Source: Terrabacter sp. MAHUQ-38
Lineage (GTDB): Bacteria; Actinomycetota; Actinomycetes; Actinomycetales; Dermatophilaceae
DNA: 64,000 nt
Assembly: GCF_014518425.1 (NCBI RefSeq)
Contig: NZ_JACVCU010000001.1
Coordinates: 620,001 to 684,000 of the forward strand
Reading direction: 5' to 3'
Both the position numbers and the translations under genes were made by a program. The notes beneath the pieces were generated by a model that saw only the letters and a list, made by a program, of their open reading frames with translations, was not told the DNA's origin and searched no databases. Shown here in pieces: positions 34,358 to 44,505 of this stretch (positions are counted from its first letter, which is position 1; each line of letters begins with the position of its first letter).

Positions 34358-35691
34358 CACTCGCGACCGGTGCGACGCTCGGTGGTCGCTACACCCTCGG
34401 CTCCGTCATCGCGGCCGGCGGCATGGGCGTCGTGTGGGAGGCCACCGACGAGGTGCTCCAGCGTCCCGTCGCCGTCAAGATCATGCGAGCGCCCGGGCCT
34501 GACGACGACGCGTTCCTCGAGCGGTTCCGCGACGAGGCGCGAGGCAGTGCGTCGCTGCACCACCCGAACATCGCGGCGGTCTTCGACTACGGCGAGGAGG
34601 ACGGCACGGCATACCTCGTGATGGAGCTCGTGCCCGGCCGCACCGTCAGCGAGCTCATCCGCGCCAACCCCGGCGGTATGCCGGCGGACGACGTCCGCTC
34701 GATCCTCGGCCAGGCGGCGCTGGCCCTCTCGGTCGCCCACGAGTCGGGCATGGTGCACCGCGACGTCAAGCCGGCCAACATCATCGTGACGCCGTCGGGG
34801 CAGGCGAAGCTGACCGACTTCGGTATCGCGCGTCTCGGCGACGGATCGGGCCACACGATCACGGGCGAGGTGCTCGGCACGCCCGACTACATCAGCCCCG
34901 AGCAGGCCCTCGGCGAGCCGGCCACCGCTGCGAGCGACGTCTACTCGCTCGGGGTCGTCGCCCACGAGATGCTGACCGGCCGGAAGCCGTTCGACATGGG
35001 CACGCCCGTCGCGACCGCCTTGGCGCAGGTCAACGACCCGCCGCCGGACCTGCCCGACACGGTTCCGGCAGACCTGCGCGCCGTCGTCGTCGCGAGCCTC
35101 GCGAAGTCGCCGGGCGACCGACCGGCGGATGCCCGAGCGGTCGCGGAGGCGACCGGCGTACCGCTCGGCTCCCTGCCCCCGGCGACCACGCCCCAGGTCG
35201 ACGAGGCCACCGAGGTGCTCCCTTCCGACGCCACCGAGGTGCTAGCTGCCGAGGCCACGACGACGGCCGCCGTGCCGGCGCCGGTCCTGCCGGCCTCGCC
35301 GGTGGACGCGACGCGCGCCATGCCGGTGATGCCGACTCGCGGCAGCCGGCACACGGGCGGATCCGCAACCGGGACAAGCCGATCCGGACCGCGGCGCTCT
35401 CGGGCCCGGTGGGCGTGGCTGGCCGTCCCGGCCGTCGCCCTCGTCACCTGGGGGGCTTTCGCGCTGGGCAGCCTCATGGGTGCCACTCCGACGACCACGC
35501 CGACCACCTCCTCGCACACGGCGTCGGCCGGCACGCCGGCGCCGTCCACGAGCGCCACGAGGTCGACCACGACGCCCACCCCGACGCACACGACGGCGAC
35601 GACCGCGCCGACTACCAAGCCCCTCGAGCCGACCAAGCCGGAGCCGACCAAGCCGGGCAAGGGCAAGGGCAAGGGCGGCAAGGACAAGTGA
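34354..35691 (+). CDS. pknA: PknA: membrane Ser/Thr protein kinase
   Basis: 445 residues. The kinase domain (1-270) has VIAAGGMGVVWEATD, VAVKIMRA, MVHRDVKPANIIV, LTDFGIARL and GTPDYISPEQALG. An Ala/Thr/Val-rich juxtamembrane linker leads to one span (WLAVPAVALVTWGAFALGSLMG) near residue 360. The short extracellular tail is Thr/Pro then Lys/Gly rich (KPGKGKGKGGKDK) with no PASTA domain, as in mycobacterial PknA. It regulates cell shape and division with PknB and is reversed by PstP. Confidence 0.95.
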   Translation: MTLATGATLGGRYTLGSVIAAGGMGVVWEATDEVLQRPVAVKIMRAPGPDDDAFLERFRDEARGSASLHHPNIAAVFDYGEEDGTAYLVMELVPGRTVSELIRANPGGMPADDVRSILGQAALALSVAHESGMVHRDVKPANIIVTPSGQAKLTDFGIARLGDGSGHTITGEVLGTPDYISPEQALGEPATAASDVYSLGVVAHEMLTGRKPFDMGTPVATALAQVNDPPPDLPDTVPADLRAVVVASLAKSPGDRPADARAVAEATGVPLGSLPPATTPQVDEATEVLPSDATEVLAAEATTTAAVPAPVLPASPVDATRAMPVMPTRGSRHTGGSATGTSRSGPRRSRARWAWLAVPAVALVTWGAFALGSLMGATPTTTPTTSSHTASAGTPAPSTSATRSTTTPTPTHTTATTAPTTKPLEPTKPEPTKPGKGKGKGGKDK

Positions 35692-35692
35692 C

Positions 35693-37642
<1,950 letters not shown>

Positions 37643-37682
37643 CCCGACGACACGGCATACGGCACCCGGCACCCGGCATGGC

Positions 37683-37715
37683 GAAGGGCCTCCTCCCGGG
37701 CGGGAGGAGCCCTTC
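37683..37715. terminator. Hairpin between convergent pknB and trpG
   Basis: GAAGGGC-C-TCCTCCC (37683-37697) pairs with GGGAGGAGCCCTTC (37702-37715) apart from one bulged C, with a GGGC loop. It ends the long fhaA-pknB transcript and the opposing trpG transcript. Confidence 0.75.
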
Positions 37716-37742
37716 GGCGTCGAAGTCCGGGTGCGGAGCGGG

Positions 37743-38372
37743 TCAGACCGCCGCGGTGACGAGCGGGCTGAGCCCGACCGAGCGCTCCACGGCGTCGCCG
37801 TCACCGCACATGGCGAGGAAGTTGGCGAGCATCCGGTGACCACCCTCGGTGAGCACGCTCTCGGGGTGGAACTGCACGCCGTGCAGCGGCAGGTCGCGGT
37901 GACGCACGGCCATGACGAGGCCCGAGTCGGTGTGGCCGGTGGCGACGAGCTCGTCAGGAAGCGTCGCCGGGTCGATGGTCAGCGAGTGGTAGCGCGTCGC
38001 GGTGAACGGGCTGGGCAGCCCCTCGAGGACACCGGTGCCGTCGTGGTGCACGAGCGAGGTCTTGCCGTGGAGCAGCTCGGGTGCGCGGCCGACCGTCGAG
38101 CCGGCGACGACGCCGAGGGCCTGGTGGCCGAGGCAGACGCCGAACATCGGCTTCGAGAGCCGGGCGCACTCGCGGATGATGTCCATGGAGACGCCCGCTT
38201 CCTCGGGGGTGCCCGGGCCCGGTGACACGAGGACGCCGTCGTATGCCGCCGCGTCCGTCGCCGGGACCGCGTCGTTGCGCACGACCGTGCACTCGGCGCC
38301 GAGCTGCTCGAGGTAGCCGACGATCGTGTAGACGAAGCTGTCGTAGTTGTCGACGACGAGGATGCGGGTCAT
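37743..38372 (-). CDS. trpG: Glutamine amidotransferase subunit of anthranilate/aminodeoxychorismate synthase
   Basis: 209 residues, class I glutamine amidotransferase. ILVVDNYDSFVYTIVGYLEQLGA opens the fold; GVLVSPGPGTPEEAG, the nucleophile Cys in MFGVCLGHQALG, and the His-x-Glu in HGVQFHPESVLTEGG complete the triad. The position beside pknB matches mycobacterial trpG. Because no TrpE or PabB is adjacent, it may serve folate (PabA) as well as tryptophan synthesis; the sequence does not decide. Confidence 0.9.
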   Translation of the reverse strand: MTRILVVDNYDSFVYTIVGYLEQLGAECTVVRNDAVPATDAAAYDGVLVSPGPGTPEEAGVSMDIIRECARLSKPMFGVCLGHQALGVVAGSTVGRAPELLHGKTSLVHHDGTGVLEGLPSPFTATRYHSLTIDPATLPDELVATGHTDSGLVMAVRHRDLPLHGVQFHPESVLTEGGHRMLANFLAMCGDGDAVERSVGLSPLVTAAV

Positions 38373-38410
38373 GCGGGGCCTCAGTGGTGGTGGGCGGTGG
38401 CGGCTGGCGC

Positions 38411-39190
38411 TCAGCGGATGGGCGACGCGTACTGGAAGTCGACCGACCCCGAGTATGCCGGGAACTCGATCGAGGTGTGGGTGTGGACTCCGTAGCCGAG
38501 ACCGACGGCGTCGACGTACTGCCGGTAGATGTTGACGGACGGGTCGGCGTCGAGGCCCTCCTGCAGGCGGTCGACGTCGCCGATCGCGGTGATCCGGTAG
38601 GGCGGGGCGTAGACGCGCCCCTGCAGGATCAGGGTGTTGCCGACGCAGCGGACCGCGCTCGTGGAGATGACGCGCTGGTCCTGGATCATCATCGCCTCCG
38701 CGCCCGAGGTCCACAGTGCGTTGACGACGGCCTGGACGTCCTGCTGGTGCACGACGATGTCGTCGGCGGTGAAGCCGTCGGGCAGCGAGTCGGCGGTGCG
38801 CTTCGCGTCATCGAGGGTGACCTCGATCGCCTCCCCCCTGACCTTGGTCGTGGCGGCCGTGGCGGCGAGCTCGTCGGCGGCGCGGGTCAGGCTCGAGAGG
38901 TGCTCGTCGGTCGGTGCGCTGGCCTTGGCGAGCGCCTCGACCTCCTTCTGGAGCTCGTCGAGGACGGTCGCCTGCTCGGCGACGCGGGCATCGCCCTCGA
39001 TGATCAGCTGCGGAAGGTCGCGGTCGGCCCGGAGGTCTCGACCCTGCGCGGCCTGGAAGCTCATCGCGAACATCAGGCCGGCGGCGGCCGTGACGACGGG
39101 GACGAGCAGGCGCCACGCCACGCGGCGGCCAGGTGCCGGAGCCGCCGGGGCCACGTCCGGCGCCACCTCGGGCCGGTCGACGTCCGTCAT
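38411..39190 (-). CDS. DUF881 membrane-anchored extracytoplasmic protein
   Basis: 259 residues from the ATG at 39190. One N-terminal span (LLVPVVTAAAGLMFAMSFQAA) is followed by a coiled-coil stretch (EQATVLDELQKEVEALAKA) and the DUF881 domain (GEAIEVTLDD ... DDIVVHQQDVQAVVNALWTSGAEAMMIQDQRV). It corresponds to mycobacterial Rv0012. Members of this family are often found near division genes, but the function is not established. It is divergent from crgA. Confidence 0.88.
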   Translation of the reverse strand: MTDVDRPEVAPDVAPAAPAPGRRVAWRLLVPVVTAAAGLMFAMSFQAAQGRDLRADRDLPQLIIEGDARVAEQATVLDELQKEVEALAKASAPTDEHLSSLTRAADELAATAATTKVRGEAIEVTLDDAKRTADSLPDGFTADDIVVHQQDVQAVVNALWTSGAEAMMIQDQRVISTSAVRCVGNTLILQGRVYAPPYRITAIGDVDRLQEGLDADPSVNIYRQYVDAVGLGYGVHTHTSIEFPAYSGSVDFQYASPIR

Positions 39191-39375
39191 CACCGATGTC
39201 CTCGCTCGCGCGGACCCTCCGCGCTGCCACCATTGTGCACGGTTCGCCTCACCGGACGGATCTGAGGTACGGCGCTCGGACCACGGCAGGCTCGGGCGGC
39301 GGCAGTACGCGGTGAGCCGGTCCATCGCACCCGTCATTGGCTACCCTTGGCTCAACTCAGAGCAAGGAGAAAGCA

Positions 39376-39627
39376 GTGCCCGAGTCCAAAGGCCGCGACC
39401 ACAAGGCGACGGCGTACACCCCGCCCCGCACGAGCAAGGCCGCAGAGCCCAACCCCACCTGGTGGGCGCCCGTCTTCATCACGCTGCTCGTCCTCGGGCT
39501 GCTGTGGATCGTCGTCTACTACGTGAGCGAGTACAAGTACCCCATCGGGTCCATCGGGGTGTGGAACCTCGGAGTGGGCTTCGTGCTGCTCATGGGTGGA
39601 TTCATCATGACGATGCGCTGGCGCTGA
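39376..39627 (+). CDS. crgA: CrgA: cell-division modulator
   Basis: 83 residues from a GTG with AAGGAG upstream. A basic head (PESKGRDHKATAYTPP) precedes two membrane helices (PVFITLLVLGLLWIVVYYVS and GVGFVLLMGGFIMTM) with the short loop EYKYPIGSIGVWN between. This is the signature of CrgA, which recruits or restrains PBPs and FtsZ at the septum. A likely -10 (TACCCT, 39342-39347) lies just upstream. Length matches the family. Confidence 0.93.
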   Translation: MPESKGRDHKATAYTPPRTSKAAEPNPTWWAPVFITLLVLGLLWIVVYYVSEYKYPIGSIGVWNLGVGFVLLMGGFIMTMRWR

Positions 39628-40029
39628 CCGCCCTGCCGCCTCTGCCGCGGTTGAGGCCTGAGGCGCTCCGGCTGCGCACAAGACCACTGACGCCGGCTGT
39701 CCACACCTGTGGACAGCCGGCGTCGTCGTTCCCGGTCCACAGGTGTGGATGACGGCCGTGCACAACCCGGACTGCGCATCCCCGTGGTTATCCACACCTT
39801 TGTCCCCAGCTGGGGATGAATGACACGCGTGTAACTACGTCCACAGGTTTGTCCACAGCCGGTGGACAACTGCTGCGGGACTCGCGGACGACGCCTCGCC
39901 GGCCGGGCAGGGGCGAGCTCGCCCGCGCTGTGCCGGGCTGCGCGGCACGTGCCGGGCGCGCACGGGCGATGGCGCCGAGCGTCGCGGAGACGCAGGTGGA
40001 GGTGGCGAGCAGGAGCGTCGACGACGCCG
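39628..40029. other. 402-bp intergenic region with a cluster of DnaA-box-like sequences
   Basis: No gene is seen. Matches to YYRTCCACA lie at 39697-39705 (CTGTCCACA, plus), 39708-39716 (same, minus), 39744-39752 (TCATCCACA, minus), 39788-39796 (TTATCCACA, plus) and 39849-39857 (TTGTCCACA, plus). One-mismatch copies lie at 39733-39741, 39837-39845 and 39861-39869. The two boxes at 39697-39716 also lie inside the hairpin downstream of crgA. TTATCCACA is the E. coli consensus and TTGTCCACA the Streptomyces consensus. See findings. Confidence 0.65.
39689..39724 (+). terminator. 17-bp-stem hairpin downstream of crgA
   Basis: The arms 39689-39705 and 39708-39724 are perfect inverses around a CC loop, followed by GTCGTT. 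The position 61 bases past the crgA stop fits a terminator. The centre of the stem is also an inverted pair of DnaA-box-like 9-mers, so it may have a second role. Confidence 0.6.
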
Positions 40030-40977
40030 TCAGCGGAAGTTGCTGGAGTCGATCATCCGGATGACGTCCGGAAGCAGGAGGTACTTCGCGACGGCGACGG
40101 CCACGAGGATCGCGAGCACGCCACCGAGGGCGGCCCACACCAGCTGACGGACGCGCTGACGCCGGAACGCCACGATGACGCCCGCGCACGCGAGCCCGGT
40201 GACGAGGCCGCCGAGGTGGGCCTGCCAGGCGATGCCGGGGTAGATGAAGCCGAACGCGGCGTTGATGGCGATCGTCGCGTACATCGCCGTGGACGAGCGC
40301 CCGAGGTGCCGGTTGAGCACGAGGAGGGCGCCGAAGAGGCCGAAGATCGCGCCCGAGGCGCCGACGACCTGGGTGATCCACCCGGGGTCCTGACCCGTCT
40401 CGAGCCCCTCCATCGTCGGTGAGCCGGCCAGCAGGGCGACGCCGACCTGGCCGCCGACGCCGCTGATCAGGTAGAGGGCGGCGAAGCGGGCTCGACCGAG
40501 CAACGGCTCGAGGTACTGGCCCAGGCTCCACAGCGCGAACATGTTGAGCAGGATGTGGAAGATCGTGTCCGGCGAGTGCAGGAAGGCCGCCGTGACGAAC
40601 CGCCACGGCTCGGTCCATCCGAGGGCCGGTACGAACGCGAAGTCGCGGGTCACCGACGGGTCTGCGCGCTGCAGCAGGTAGACGACCGCACAGATCGCGA
40701 TGATCGCGTACGTGACGACGGGCGTGCCGTCGGTCGCGCGGCCGCCGAAGATGGTGCGCCCCGTGGGGGCGGTGCGGGCGGCCTCGCGTACGCAGTCGAC
40801 GCACTGGATGCCGACGGCCGCGGGCCGTTGGCACTCGGGGCACGCGGGGCGGTGGCAGCGCTGGCAGCGGACGTACGCCTCCCGGTCAGGGTGGCGCGGG
40901 CACACGGACGGACCGGCAGCGGGCTGTGGCACGCCCGGTTCCACCGGGGGCTGGCCACTGGTCGGGTTGTCAGACAA
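40030..40977 (-). CDS. Rhomboid intramembrane serine protease with N-terminal zinc-binding domain
   Basis: 315 residues from a TTG start with AGGGGG upstream. Residues 24-65 hold C26, H29, C38, C41, C46, C49, C59 and C62 in a B-box-like zinc-binding pattern. A six-helix rhomboid core follows, with Ser208 in GASGAIFGLFGAL, His254 in WQAHLGGLVTG and HxxxN in FHILLNMFALW. It matches mycobacterial Rv0110-type rhomboids rather than the small protein usually found at this locus. It is convergent with crgA and downstream of ppiA. Confidence 0.9.
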   Translation of the reverse strand: MSDNPTSGQPPVEPGVPQPAAGPSVCPRHPDREAYVRCQRCHRPACPECQRPAAVGIQCVDCVREAARTAPTGRTIFGGRATDGTPVVTYAIIAICAVVYLLQRADPSVTRDFAFVPALGWTEPWRFVTAAFLHSPDTIFHILLNMFALWSLGQYLEPLLGRARFAALYLISGVGGQVGVALLAGSPTMEGLETGQDPGWITQVVGASGAIFGLFGALLVLNRHLGRSSTAMYATIAINAAFGFIYPGIAWQAHLGGLVTGLACAGVIVAFRRQRVRQLVWAALGGVLAILVAVAVAKYLLLPDVIRMIDSSNFR

Positions 40978-41020
40978 CGGGATTCCCCCTGCCGGTCGCG
41001 TCCGTGGATGAGGTGGGGCG

Positions 41021-41539
41021 TCAGTCCTCGACGGTCACCGAGTTGATGACGACGTCATCGAGGGGCTTGTCGTTGGCACCTGTGGCCACCGCCCCGATCT
41101 TGTCCACGACGTCACGCGACGCCTGGTCGGCGACCTCGCCGAAGATCGTGTGCTTGCCCTGCAGCCACGTGGTGGCAGCGGTCGTGATGAAGAACTGCGA
41201 GCCGTTGGTGCCGCGGCCCATGCGCTTGCCGGCGTTGGCCATCGCGAGGACGTAGGGCTTGGTGAAGTCCTTGTCGGGGCTGATCTCGTCGTCGAACGTG
41301 AAGCCCGGGCCGCCGAAGCCCTGTCCGAGCGGGCAGCCGCCCTGGATCATGAAGTTCGGGATGATCCGGTGGAAGATCAGGCCGTCGTAGAACGGGGTCG
41401 GGTTGGTGCGTCCCGCCTCGTCCTTGTACTCCTTCTCGCCCTTGGCGAGGCCGACGAAGTTCTCCACCGTCTTGGGGGCCTGGTGCTCGAAGAGGTCGAC
41501 GACGATGTCGCCGTGGTTCGTGTGCAGGGTTGCCTTCAT
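41021..41539 (-). CDS. ppiA: Cyclophilin-type peptidyl-prolyl isomerase
   Basis: 172 residues, cytosolic form without a signal peptide. Key cyclophilin motifs are FYDGLIFHRIIPNFMIQGG (catalytic Arg in FHR), RGTNGSQFFITTA and WLQGKHTIFGEV. It catalyses cis-trans isomerisation of prolyl bonds during folding. The place between the gyrA-side tRNAs and crgA corresponds to mycobacterial ppiA. To its right the synteny is interrupted by about 8.5 kb of accessory genes. Confidence 0.93.
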   Translation of the reverse strand: MKATLHTNHGDIVVDLFEHQAPKTVENFVGLAKGEKEYKDEAGRTNPTPFYDGLIFHRIIPNFMIQGGCPLGQGFGGPGFTFDDEISPDKDFTKPYVLAMANAGKRMGRGTNGSQFFITTAATTWLQGKHTIFGEVADQASRDVVDKIGAVATGANDKPLDDVVINSVTVED

Positions 41540-41727
41540 GCGCCCAATCCTCGCACGGCGGATGAGCACGTATGCCGTCCGGCCGGGTAAGCGTGAGTAT
41601 GACCGATGGGAGGCGGAACGCTTCCGGTGGACCCGCCGTTGCCCAAGGAGAAGGATCATCCTCATCGCCAGATGAGGACGCGACCCGATGAGCCGCCGGG
41701 CCCGGCCCGGCGCAGGACGGAGTGCCG

Positions 41728-42348
41728 ATGTCGTTCATGGACAAGCTGAAGAAGAAGGCCGAGGAGCTCGACCTCGAGACCAAGGCGAAGCACCTGCAGG
41801 AGGCCGCGGCACACGCGGCGAAGCAGGCGCGGGAGAAGGCGGGCGACTTCGCCGCCGAGAACCGCGAGAAGATCGACGGCTACGTCGAGTCGGCGACCGC
41901 CAAGATCGACGAGAAGACCGACGGGAAGTACCACGACAAGGTCGTCAAGGTGAAGGACCAGGTCGCCAAGGGCGTCGACAAGGTCGCCGAGGGCCACACG
42001 GCAGGACCGACGACGGCCACGGGCGCGGCCGCGGCCGCCGGTGCCGCCGACGTGACTCCTGGTGCGGCGTACCCGGTCGACCCCGAGGCGCCGACACCGG
42101 CGGACCCGATGGCTGACCCGACGGCCGCGACTCCGGTCGACAGCGGTTTCGACGCCGCGGCCGGCGACCTCCCGGCCCCGACGCAGGAGTCGCTCACCGA
42201 CACGACGCTCGAGGACACCGTCCTGGGGCTCGACCACCCGCCCGCCACGCAGGGCCACACCGACGCACCTCAGCCCGAGGACGCCGACCGCGGGACCGAC
42301 CGCAGGACCGACCACGGAGCCCAGCCGCCGCACGACGCCACGAGCTGA
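41728..42348 (+). CDS. MT0933/Rv0909-antitoxin-like helical protein with acidic, disordered tail
   Basis: 206 residues; GGAG five bases before the ATG at 41728 decides the start over the upstream GTG at 41722. Residues 1-92 are a highly charged helix (MDKLKKKAEELDLETK ... ENREKIDGYVESATAKIDEKTDGKYHDKVVKVKDQV). The EKTDGKYHDKV stretch resembles the MT0933-like antitoxin family (Rv0909). The remaining 110 residues are Ala/Pro/Asp-rich and disordered. No toxin of the Rv0910 type is adjacent, so an antitoxin function is unproven. The same DEKT-GKY motif also occurs in general stress-type proteins. Confidence 0.6.
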   Translation: MSFMDKLKKKAEELDLETKAKHLQEAAAHAAKQAREKAGDFAAENREKIDGYVESATAKIDEKTDGKYHDKVVKVKDQVAKGVDKVAEGHTAGPTTATGAAAAAGAADVTPGAAYPVDPEAPTPADPMADPTAATPVDSGFDAAAGDLPAPTQESLTDTTLEDTVLGLDHPPATQGHTDAPQPEDADRGTDRRTDHGAQPPHDATS

Positions 42349-42475
42349 GTGGTCGAGGCGCACGGCGTTCGCGACCGGGCGTTCAGGCGGGTGCCACCCG
42401 CACGCCGCAGCCCTCCGTGCGGTTCGTGGCCGAACTTGGCAGGATGGGTAAGGACGAGAGGACCTAGGAGGACGC

Positions 42476-43642
42476 ATGTTCCGAACCAAGCAGTCCCGCA
42501 CGGAGGCTGCCGTCGACCACGCGCGAGCCACGGCAGCCGATCTCGGGTCGGCGGCCGGTGATCGGCTCGGCTCCCTCAGACATGGTGCCGCCGACTCGGC
42601 GAGCGAAGCAGCGGCCGTTGCCAGGGACCGGGCGCATGCCGCCCGGGAGGCCGCCACACCGGTCTTCCACGACGCTGCCGACGCGGCACGCGAGCGCTTC
42701 CTCGCGGCTCGCGAGGCCGCGGCCCCGGCGCTGCACGATGCCGCCGACGTGGCCCGTGACCGGTTCCACGACGCGGCCGCGAGCGCCCGCGAGGTCGCCG
42801 GCGAGGCGCTGCACGAGGCGGCCGACCGGGCCCGGCCCAGGGTCGAGGCGGCGCAGTCGACGCTCGTCGACTCGGTGCTGCCGAAGGTGGGGGCCGCCAT
42901 CGCGACCGCCGCCGCGGCCCTCGCAGCCGGCGCCGAACAGGCCCGTGACGCGGCCCAGCCGCACCTGGAGCAGGCCGCCGCGCAGGCGCGGGAGACCGCT
43001 GCGGTCAGCGGGCACCGCGCCCAGGACGCCTACGCCGTGCTCAAGGGCGACGCCGTCGCGAAGAAGCGGCGCGGCAAGGGCAGGTGGCTCATCGCCATCG
43101 GCCTGACCGCCGCGGCCGTGGCAGCGGTCGCGGCATTCCGCAAGCAGAAGGAGGCCGACGACCCGTGGGCCACCCCGCTCGACTCCCGAGCGACGGGCGT
43201 GGCGGGTACGACGGGTGCCGTCAGGACCTCGGACACCGCGACCCTCAAGGACAAGGCAGCCGAGCAGGTCGGGCACGCCAAGGAGGTCGTCGCCGACGCC
43301 GCGAGCAAGGCCAGGGAGAAGGGTGCCGAGCTCGCCGACGCGGCCAAGGACAAGGCGGGAGACCTCGCCGCCAAGGGCCAGGCCGCGATCGCCGACGCGA
43401 AGGACCGCTCCGGCGAGGCCATCGACGACGCGACCGACCCCTACGGCGCCGACACCGAGGAGCCGGCCGCCGCTCCGGCGAGCCAGGGACAGGTGACCGC
43501 CGTCGACCCGGCGCCCGACTCCGACGCGATCACGTCGGACGCCGTCGAGGGCGGCACGGTCAACGGGGCCTCGACGAAGGCGTCGCCACGTGGGTCGGCC
43601 AAGGCGCGGATGGCCAAGGAGCAGGGCGACCGTTCGAGCTGA
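42476..43642 (+). CDS. Long Ala-rich helical repeat protein with one membrane segment
   Basis: 388 residues with AGGAGG before the ATG. Residues 10-185 are an amphipathic helix built of degenerate 11-residue-like units (AREAATPVFHDAADAARERF, AREAAAPALHDAADVARDRF). One membrane segment (GRWLIAIGLTAAAVAAVAAF) lies near residue 205. A second charged helix (LKDKAAEQVGHAKEVVADAASKAREKGAEL) and a disordered tail follow. The repeats recall LEA/apolipoprotein-like membrane-surface helices. I do not recognise a named family. It and the preceding gene may be a stress-related pair. Confidence 0.65.
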   Translation: MFRTKQSRTEAAVDHARATAADLGSAAGDRLGSLRHGAADSASEAAAVARDRAHAAREAATPVFHDAADAARERFLAAREAAAPALHDAADVARDRFHDAAASAREVAGEALHEAADRARPRVEAAQSTLVDSVLPKVGAAIATAAAALAAGAEQARDAAQPHLEQAAAQARETAAVSGHRAQDAYAVLKGDAVAKKRRGKGRWLIAIGLTAAAVAAVAAFRKQKEADDPWATPLDSRATGVAGTTGAVRTSDTATLKDKAAEQVGHAKEVVADAASKAREKGAELADAAKDKAGDLAAKGQAAIADAKDRSGEAIDDATDPYGADTEEPAAAPASQGQVTAVDPAPDSDAITSDAVEGGTVNGASTKASPRGSAKARMAKEQGDRSS

Positions 43643-43667
43643 CGGAGCGCGACGGGCGCGTCCCACA

Positions 43668-43710
43668 CAGAGAAGGACCCGGCTGCCTGAGGCATCCGGG
43701 TCCTTCTCTG
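43668..43710 (+). terminator. 15-bp-stem hairpin after the helical-protein gene
   Basis: CAGAGAAGGACCCGG (43668-43682) pairs perfectly with 43696-43710 across a 13-base loop. It lies 25 bases past the stop codon and is the likely terminator. Confidence 0.75.
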
Positions 43711-43715
43711 CGTGA

Positions 43716-43752
43716 GCTGGCTCGCACCGACAGGGGGACAGTGCGAGCCAGC
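43716..43752. repeat. Second hairpin of a triplet
   Basis: GCTGGCTCGCAC (43716-43727) pairs perfectly with GTGCGAGCCAGC (43741-43752) across a 13-base loop. It starts six bases after the first hairpin. Confidence 0.7.
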
Positions 43753-43759
43753 ACAAGCA

Positions 43760-43796
43760 GAAGGGCTGGGCGCGGTTCGTGCGGGCCCAACCCTTC
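43760..43796. repeat. Third hairpin of a triplet
   Basis: GAAGGGCTGGGC (43760-43771) pairs with GCCCAACCCTTC (43785-43796) apart from one mismatch, again with a 13-base loop. It starts eight bases after the second hairpin. Confidence 0.6.
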
Positions 43797-44127
43797 GCTG
43801 CACCCAGTCTAGCCATGAACTGGCTGGTTGCGCGAGGGGCTCGATGAACTTTGCATCACATTGAGCGTGTCAGTACTGGTCCTTCCACGCGAAACGCCCG
43901 CGAGATCCGGCCCCGAAGAGGGTCGGACGAAGCTGCTGTGACGAGCATGGCACCACGCCCGGCGTTGCGCCAGAGGAAGCGAGCCGTGGATCGACTGTGG
44001 ACCGGGCGGCCGGTCGGGCCTTCTCGCTCGGGTCGAGACCCCGGCCGGGAGTGTGCGAGATCGCCGGGTTGTCCGTTGTCCCGCGAGTACGATCGACGCA
44101 GGAACTGCGGCACCATGAGGTGGGCCG

Positions 44128-44505
44128 ATGGGCATGATCGTCGACGTGCGGCTGGACGAGCGGGAGGCGGACGCCTCGCGCATCGACGCCTTGCACCGCA
44201 ACGTCCTCGAGGAGCTGCGCCACGCTGACGACCTCGAGGTCGCCACGGCTCGGACCGTCGGTCCACCCGGCACTCGGGCCGTCGACGTCGCGGCCCTGAG
44301 CAGCCTCGCGATCGCGGTGCTCGGATCCGGGGGGCTCACGGCGCTCGTCGCCACGCTGCGTGGCTGGCTCGCGCGGGACCGCGGCACGACCCGGACGGTG
44401 CGGCTCGAGATCGACGGCGACGTGATCGTGCTCACCGGCGGGTCGTCCGCGGAGGAGCAGCGACTGCTCGACCTGTTCCTGGGCCGGCACGAGGCGCCGA
44501 GATGA
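44128..44505 (+). CDS. EACC1 (effector-associated constant component) protein
   Basis: 125 residues with GAGG seven bases before the ATG. Layout: an N-terminal alpha/beta region (MIVDVRLDEREADASRIDALHRNVLEELR), a hydrophobic helix (VAALSSLAIAVLGSGGLTALVATLRGWL), then a beta-rich tail (RTVRLEIDGDVIVLTGGSSAEEQRLLDLFL). This pattern of a small domain plus a helix ending in LRxWL and a TVRLEIDGD strand pair is that of EACC1, described next to caspase- and other effector-bearing conflict systems of multicellular bacteria. Its last four bases overlap the caspase gene (ATGA), so the two are made together. EACC1 is thought to couple sensing to the effector; the mechanism is unknown. Confidence 0.75.
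   Translation: MGMIVDVRLDEREADASRIDALHRNVLEELRHADDLEVATARTVGPPGTRAVDVAALSSLAIAVLGSGGLTALVATLRGWLARDRGTTRTVRLEIDGDVIVLTGGSSAEEQRLLDLFLGRHEAPR

Larger units (their letters stand above)
43643..44127. other. 485-bp gene-free region with three consecutive hairpins
   Basis: The left part (43668-43796) holds three separate stem-loops. The right part (43800-44127) has no convincing gene and should contain the promoter of the EACC1-caspase pair. TACGAT at 44088-44093 is a possible -10, but no well-spaced -35 is seen. Confidence 0.6.

Noticed and set aside
39697..39869. The chromosomal origin oriC itself
   Set aside because: dnaN at the right end places oriC beside dnaA outside the window; a DnaA-box cluster alone is not enough.
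41728..42348. Complete toxin-antitoxin pair
   Set aside because: Only the antitoxin-like N-terminus is seen; the neighbouring protein is not toxin-like.
44069..44093. TTGTCC...TACGAT as promoter of the EACC1-caspase genes
   Set aside because: The spacing between the boxes is about 13 bases, too short for a standard promoter, so it was not listed as a feature.
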